A stretch of DNA of 64,000 bases from Haloplanus litoreus (GTDB lineage: Archaea > Halobacteriota > Halobacteria > Halobacteriales > Haloferacaceae). The translations under genes and the position numbers were made by a program. How positions within the stretch are numbered: the stretch's first letter is position 1; every line of letters starts with the position of its first letter. The notes beneath the pieces are model-generated. The model ran no database searches. It was not told the DNA's origin and saw nothing but the letters and a program-made list of their open reading frames with translations. Below, one piece after another: positions 60,494-64,000 of this stretch. The DNA lies in assembly GCF_042677945.1 (NCBI RefSeq), contig NZ_JBHUDN010000003.1; one strand, written 5' to 3'.

Positions 60494-60856
60494 TCAGATC
60501 GGTTCGCGTTTCGGGACGAAGAGTTCGCCGCTGATGCCCGCGAAGGCGAGGATTCCCCCCGCGGTGATGATCGCGTACCCGCGCGTCACCAGATTCACGT
60601 CGGAGAAGGTGAACACCCCACCGACGACGAAGAGGAGGACAGCAAAGACCGCGAGCGGTCGCCACACCGTCTCGACGTAGCCCGCCTCCCGGATCATCCC
60701 GGTGAGACTTCCACAGAACAGGAGCAAACCCGCCACGGCGACGACGAACACGTCGAACAGGATGCCGAGTTCCGCGAGCGGGATTCCGAACGCGACGAAC
60801 GGTGGCCAGGGACTCGCCATCCGATACTGATCGCTCAATCCCGGTTGATCGTCCAT
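60494..60856 (-). CDS. DUF7541-like oxidase-block membrane protein
   Basis: 120 residues, three to four transmembrane helices starting at residue 19 (FVAFGIPLAELGILFDVFVV). MDDQPGLSDQYRMASPWPPF is a conserved start in haloarchaeal coxA neighbourhoods. Function unknown. It is the first gene of the minus-strand oxidase block here. Confidence 0.75.
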   Translation of the reverse strand: MDDQPGLSDQYRMASPWPPFVAFGIPLAELGILFDVFVVAVAGLLLFCGSLTGMIREAGYVETVWRPLAVFAVLLFVVGGVFTFSDVNLVTRGYAIITAGGILAFAGISGELFVPKREPI

Positions 60857-60900
60857 ACGCGTCGTAGGAAGTCGACGGTAGAAAACGCTTCGACCCGTCG

Positions 60901-61104
60901 TTACGCGAGATTGATGCCGTGCCGGGCGAGAAACTGTGCGACCGCCTTGATCTCGACCGGACTGCCGATGATCCGACAGGTCGTGTCGTCCATCGTAAAC
61001 ACCGTGACGGCGAAGTCTGCCTCGAGGTCCTCCCGCAACCCCGATAGATCTTCGCGGGGCAGGACGATCTGTGTACTGTCTCGCAGTCGCTCGGGATCCG
61101 GCAT
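60901..61104 (-). CDS. VNG_1110C-type small protein
   Basis: 67 residues, alpha/beta: RLRDSTQIVLPREDLSGLREDLEADFAVTVFTMDDTTCRIIGSPVEIKAVAQFLARHGINL. Recognised from memory as a haloarchaeal family of unknown function; the ferredoxin-like fold suggests ligand binding. It is upstream of the oxidase block but separated from it by 44 bases. Confidence 0.72.
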   Translation of the reverse strand: MPDPERLRDSTQIVLPREDLSGLREDLEADFAVTVFTMDDTTCRIIGSPVEIKAVAQFLARHGINLA

Positions 61105-61228
61105 CGATGGCTATCGAAAGTGTCCCCGTACCGCGATATAACCGTGTCGAAACATCATCACTTCCGGGGCGTGACCACGCGACCCGGAAGGAACAGGTTT
61201 TTCGACGCCGCCGGCCGAGAGGCGGGTA

Positions 61229-62341
61229 ATGGGTCTGGAGGAGGAAATCGAGGACCTCCGCGAGGAGATCGCCAACACGCCGTACAACAAATCGACCGAA
61301 CAGCACATCGGCCGGCTGAAGGCGAAGCTCGCGGAAAAAAAAGAGAAACTCGAGAAACAGGCCTCCTCGGGTGGTGGCGGAGGCTACGCCGTCGAGAAGA
61401 CCGGCGACGCCACCGTCGGACTCGTCGGGTTCCCGAGCGTCGGCAAGTCGACCCTGCTCAACGCGCTCACCAACGCCGAGAGCGAGGTCGGGGAGTACGA
61501 GTTCACCACCCTCGACGTGAACCCGGGAATGCTCAAGTACAACGGCGCCAACATCCAGATCCTCGACGTCCCGGGCCTCATCGAGGGCGCGGCCGGCGGG
61601 CGCGGCGGGGGACAGGAGGTTCTCTCGGTCGTCCGGACGACCGACCTCGTGGTGTACGTACTGTCGGTGTTCGAGATCCAACAGTACGACCGCCTCAGCG
61701 AGGAACTCTACGCCAACAAGGTTCGCCTCGACACGTCTCCGCCGAACCTCTCCATCTCCAAGACCGGCAAGGGCGGCCTGCGAGTGACGAAATCCGACGA
61801 CGTGAACCTCGACGAGGGGACGATCAAGGGCGTCCTGCGCGAACACGGCTACGTCAACGCCGACGTGACCATCCGCGGGGACTGCACCATCGACGAACTC
61901 ATCGACGGCATCCAGGACAACCGGGTGTATCTTCCCTCCATCGTCGCCGTCAACAAGGCCGATCTGATCGACCGGGACTACCTCCCCACCGTGGAGGAGG
62001 AACTTCGAGAGCACGGGCTCGACCCGGAGAACGTGGTGTTCATCAGCGCCGAGGAGGAACGCGGGCTCGACGCCCTGAAAGAGGAGATCTGGGATGCCCT
62101 GGGATTGATCCGGGTGTACATGGACAAACCGGGCCGCGGCGTCGACTACGAGGAACCGCTCGTCCTCCGACAGGGCGACCACACCGTCGACGACGCGCTG
62201 CACAAACTCGGCGGGACGCTGGAGGAACGGTTCCGCTTCGCCCGCGTCACCGGTCCCAGTGCGAAACACGACGAACAGCAGGTCGGCCGTGACCACGAAC
62301 TCCAGGACGAGGACGTGATGCGCGTCGTCGCCCGCCGGTAG
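61229..62341 (+). CDS. drg: DRG-family GTP-binding protein (OBG superfamily)
   Basis: 370 residues. An N-terminal coiled coil (IEDLREEIANTPYNKSTEQH) leads to the G domain: G1 GFPSVGKST (about 67-75), G3 DVPGLIEGA, G4 NKAD, and a C-terminal TGS domain (IRVYMDKPG...LRQGDHTVDDALHKLGG...RFARVTGPSAKHDEQQVG). DRG GTPases associate with translating ribosomes. caggttttt about 35-40 bases before the ATG. Confidence 0.96.
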   Translation: MGLEEEIEDLREEIANTPYNKSTEQHIGRLKAKLAEKKEKLEKQASSGGGGGYAVEKTGDATVGLVGFPSVGKSTLLNALTNAESEVGEYEFTTLDVNPGMLKYNGANIQILDVPGLIEGAAGGRGGGQEVLSVVRTTDLVVYVLSVFEIQQYDRLSEELYANKVRLDTSPPNLSISKTGKGGLRVTKSDDVNLDEGTIKGVLREHGYVNADVTIRGDCTIDELIDGIQDNRVYLPSIVAVNKADLIDRDYLPTVEEELREHGLDPENVVFISAEEERGLDALKEEIWDALGLIRVYMDKPGRGVDYEEPLVLRQGDHTVDDALHKLGGTLEERFRFARVTGPSAKHDEQQVGRDHELQDEDVMRVVARR

Positions 62342-62342
62342 C

Positions 62343-62795
62343 GTGTCCGACCGTTCGGCCGGCCCGCTGGTTGGCATCCTCGCGTTGCTCGCGGTGCCGT
62401 GGTCCGTCCAGACGTTCGCGGGTGGACGCCCACCCGGGTTCGTCTTCGCCTGGGGACTGGTCAACGTTGACCCCCTCTCGATCACCTTCCTGTGGGAGTT
62501 CCTGTTCCGATACACGACCGGTCTGCCCGAGTACATCCTCGCGTGGCCGCTCTCGGTTCTCTGCTACCTTCTCGCGCTCGCGAGCGCGCTCGTCGGACGC
62601 CTCTTCGGTCCCGAGGGGGGAGACGTCCGCGTGACTGCGGGGTTGCTCGCGGCTGCCGGTGTCGCGCAGGTGACCCTCGCCCGTGGCTTCTCCTTTCAGC
62701 CCGGCCGCACCGCCTGGCCGCTCGGGACGCTCGCCTGTCTGATCGTCGCGTGGTGGGTGTACACGCGGCCGGACGCGACTCGTCGGGGTGAGTGA
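62343..62795 (+). CDS. Small membrane protein (TIGR04206-like)
   Basis: 150 residues, four transmembrane helices (about 9-25, 63-85, 97-113, 125-141). Pattern WSVQTFAGG...FAWGLVN, WEFLFRYTTGLPEYILAWPLS is conserved in haloarchaea, recalled as TIGR04206; function unknown. A GTG start one base after the drg stop implies coupling. Confidence 0.72.
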   Translation: MSDRSAGPLVGILALLAVPWSVQTFAGGRPPGFVFAWGLVNVDPLSITFLWEFLFRYTTGLPEYILAWPLSVLCYLLALASALVGRLFGPEGGDVRVTAGLLAAAGVAQVTLARGFSFQPGRTAWPLGTLACLIVAWWVYTRPDATRRGE

Positions 62796-62850
62796 CCGCG
62801 CGACCGGCGGTCCCGGTACGCTTTTCGGCTCGCCGGTCCACCTGACGTCC

Positions 62851-63636
62851 ATGGACGGAACGCTCGACCACGTCATGATGCGCGTCGCCGACCTCGAGGA
62901 CTCGCTCGACTGGTACGGCTCGCATCTCGACTACGAGGAGAAGGACCGCTGGGAAGCCGACGACTTCACCATCGTCTACCTCGGCCCGGAGGACATGCAC
63001 GAGGAGGGAGCGATGCTGGAGCTCACGCACAACCACGACGGCGCCCCGGAGGAGATGGGCGACGCCTGGGGGCACATCGCCGTGCGCGTCGAGGACGTCT
63101 ACGACGCCTACGAGGAACTGATCGACGCCGGCGTCGAGGACTACCGCGACCCCGACTCCTGTGGCGGGAGCTACGCGTTCGTGAAGGACCCGGACGGCCA
63201 CGAGGTGGAACTGGTCGAACGCGACCAGGGCGCACGGTGGAGCCTCGATCACACGATGATCCGCGTCGAGGACGCCGACGCCGCCCTCGGCTTCTGGATG
63301 CGGAAGTTCGAACACGTCCCCACCGGCCGCTGGGAGTCCGATACGTTCGCCAACTACTTCACCAAGCCGGCGGGCGCGGCGCCGGAGGCGATGGCGGTCG
63401 AACTCACCTACAACTACGACGGCCGGAGTTACGAGATGGGCGACGCGTGGGGCCACCTCTGTGTCCGGGTCGACGACCTGCACGACGACTGGGAGCAACT
63501 CATGGTTCGCGAGGCCGCGGACTACCGCGATCCGGCCTCCTGTGACGACGCGTACGCCTTCACGAAGGATCAGGACGGCCACGAAATCGAACTCATCGAA
63601 CGCGAGAGTCTGTCACCGCCGCTGTTCCCCGAGTAA
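62851..63636 (+). CDS. Tandem VOC/glyoxalase-I family protein
   Basis: 261 residues, two glyoxalase-like domains. Domain 1: LDHVMMRVADLEDSLDWYGSHLDYE, MLELTHNHD, GHIAVRVEDV, FVKDPDGHEVELVER. Domain 2 repeats the pattern: LDHTMIRVEDADAALGFWMRKFEH, VELTYNYDGRSYEMGDAWGHLCV, FTKDQDGHEIELIER. Each half keeps His and Glu metal ligands of lactoylglutathione-lyase-like enzymes, though haloarchaea lack glutathione, so the thiol may be another (gamma-glutamylcysteine is usual). cgcttttcgg about 27 bases before the ATG sets the start. Confidence 0.9.
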   Translation: MDGTLDHVMMRVADLEDSLDWYGSHLDYEEKDRWEADDFTIVYLGPEDMHEEGAMLELTHNHDGAPEEMGDAWGHIAVRVEDVYDAYEELIDAGVEDYRDPDSCGGSYAFVKDPDGHEVELVERDQGARWSLDHTMIRVEDADAALGFWMRKFEHVPTGRWESDTFANYFTKPAGAAPEAMAVELTYNYDGRSYEMGDAWGHLCVRVDDLHDDWEQLMVREAADYRDPASCDDAYAFTKDQDGHEIELIERESLSPPLFPE

Positions 63637-63736
63637 CGCCCCGTCGGACCGCCCCGCGTCGCCCCGTCGGACCGTCGAGCGGACACCGAACGGGTTTTAA
63701 CGCCCGGCGTGAAATTCCCGGTAAGGTAGATTATCT

Positions 63737-64000
63737 ATGCAGATGCCACGCCGATTCAACACGTACTGCCCGCACTGCAACGGGCACTTCGAGCACGAGG
63801 TCGAGAAAGTGCGTCGCGGTCGTGAGACGGGGATGAAGTGGATCGACCGGCAACGCGAGCGCAACACGTCCACCATCGGCAACGCCGGCAAGTTCTCGAA
63901 AGTTCCTGGCGGCGACAAGCCGACGAAGAAGACCAACCTGAAGTACCGCTGCTCCGAGTGCGGCAAGGCCCACATGCGCGAAGGCTGGCGCGCCGGCCGA
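63737..64000 (+). CDS. rpl44e: 50S ribosomal protein L44e (cut by window end)
   Basis: First 88 residues. MQMPRRFNTYCPHCNGHFEHEVEKV carries CPHC and YRCSECGKAH the CSEC of the zinc ribbon; KWIDRQRERN and GKFSKVPGGDKPTKKT are typical of L44e. Only about four residues should be missing. gggttttaac (63691-63700) is a possible promoter, about 40 bases before the ATG; start could also be ATG 63743. Confidence 0.96.
   Translation, partial: MQMPRRFNTYCPHCNGHFEHEVEKVRRGRETGMKWIDRQRERNTSTIGNAGKFSKVPGGDKPTKKTNLKYRCSECGKAHMREGWRAGR

Noticed and set aside
60494..62536. Long minus-strand frame extending the DUF7541-like gene to 680 codons
   Set aside because: Everything upstream of 60856 is antisense to drg and lacks family features; the conserved protein begins MDDQPGLSDQ.
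63638..63674. Direct repeat cgccccgtcggaccg before rpl44e
   Set aside because: Two copies 22 bases apart in very GC-rich sequence; no structure or further copies seen.

Overview
The window is a gene-dense, very GC-rich stretch of a haloarchaeal chromosome (class Halobacteria). The evidence is the archaeal information genes (aCPSF1, RNase J, MBF1, FtsZ1, SecE-Spt5, L44e, D-aminoacyl-tRNA deacylase, initiator tRNA-Met with an A1:U72 end pair), ether-lipid enzymes (geranylgeranyl diphosphate synthase, geranylgeranyl reductase), highly acidic proteins, a PGF-CTERM surface protein, Tat-type lipoproteins, and TATA boxes about 27 bases before start codons, as expected for leaderless transcripts. Genus cannot be fixed from sequence alone. 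No transposase, integrase, CRISPR array or rRNA was seen. A 23-base N run marks an assembly gap.

Layout. 1-9 kb: MscS end, membrane hydrolase, idsA-rnj, HAD phosphatase, cysE with an unusual leader, PGF-CTERM protein, AlaX, MBF1. 9-13 kb: a DUF2298 membrane protein divergent from a glycosyltransferase-GtrA pair, then tRNA-iMet. 13-19 kb: minus-strand run of a DUF4382 lipoprotein, a Tat beta-propeller protein (with the gap), Rieske protein, a degenerate class IV aminotransferase, HhH protein and aroE. 19-26 kb: NCX antiporter-UspA, dtdA, ftsZ1-secE-spt5, PHP protein. 26-36 kb: aminotransferase, a broken lipoprotein, a Get3/ArsA ATPase beside a tail-anchored mini-protein, SDR, aCPSF1, endonuclease III, coiled-coil protein. 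36-50 kb: SppA, DUF373, aldo/keto reductase, geranylgeranyl reductase, DUF211-TIGR00267 pair, DASS permease, korAB, acs and an SSS symporter with a 40-residue partner. 50-64 kb: N-acetyltransferase, haloacid dehalogenase, a complete liv-type ABC transporter operon, a cytochrome oxidase block with small membrane proteins, DRG GTPase, VOC protein and the start of L44e.

Themes. (1) A dispersed element of about 37 nt, often hairpin-forming, recurs directly after stop codons in at least six intergenic places (seven arms), always reading away from the upstream gene in that gene's direction. (2) Several genes, mostly for membrane proteins (NCX antiporter, DASS permease, SSS symporter, LivH, SppA), start not at the expected leaderless position but at the end of a tiny ORF that occupies that position and overlaps or abuts their start codon. 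(3) cysE is preceded by a leaderless 65-codon ORF with four Cys codons in six and by two mutually exclusive hairpins, which looks like a cysteine-responsive leader. (4) Acetate use and 2-oxoacid oxidation (acs, SSS, korAB), terminal respiration (coxA block) and amino-acid uptake (liv operon) make this a core aerobic heterotrophy region rather than an accessory island.
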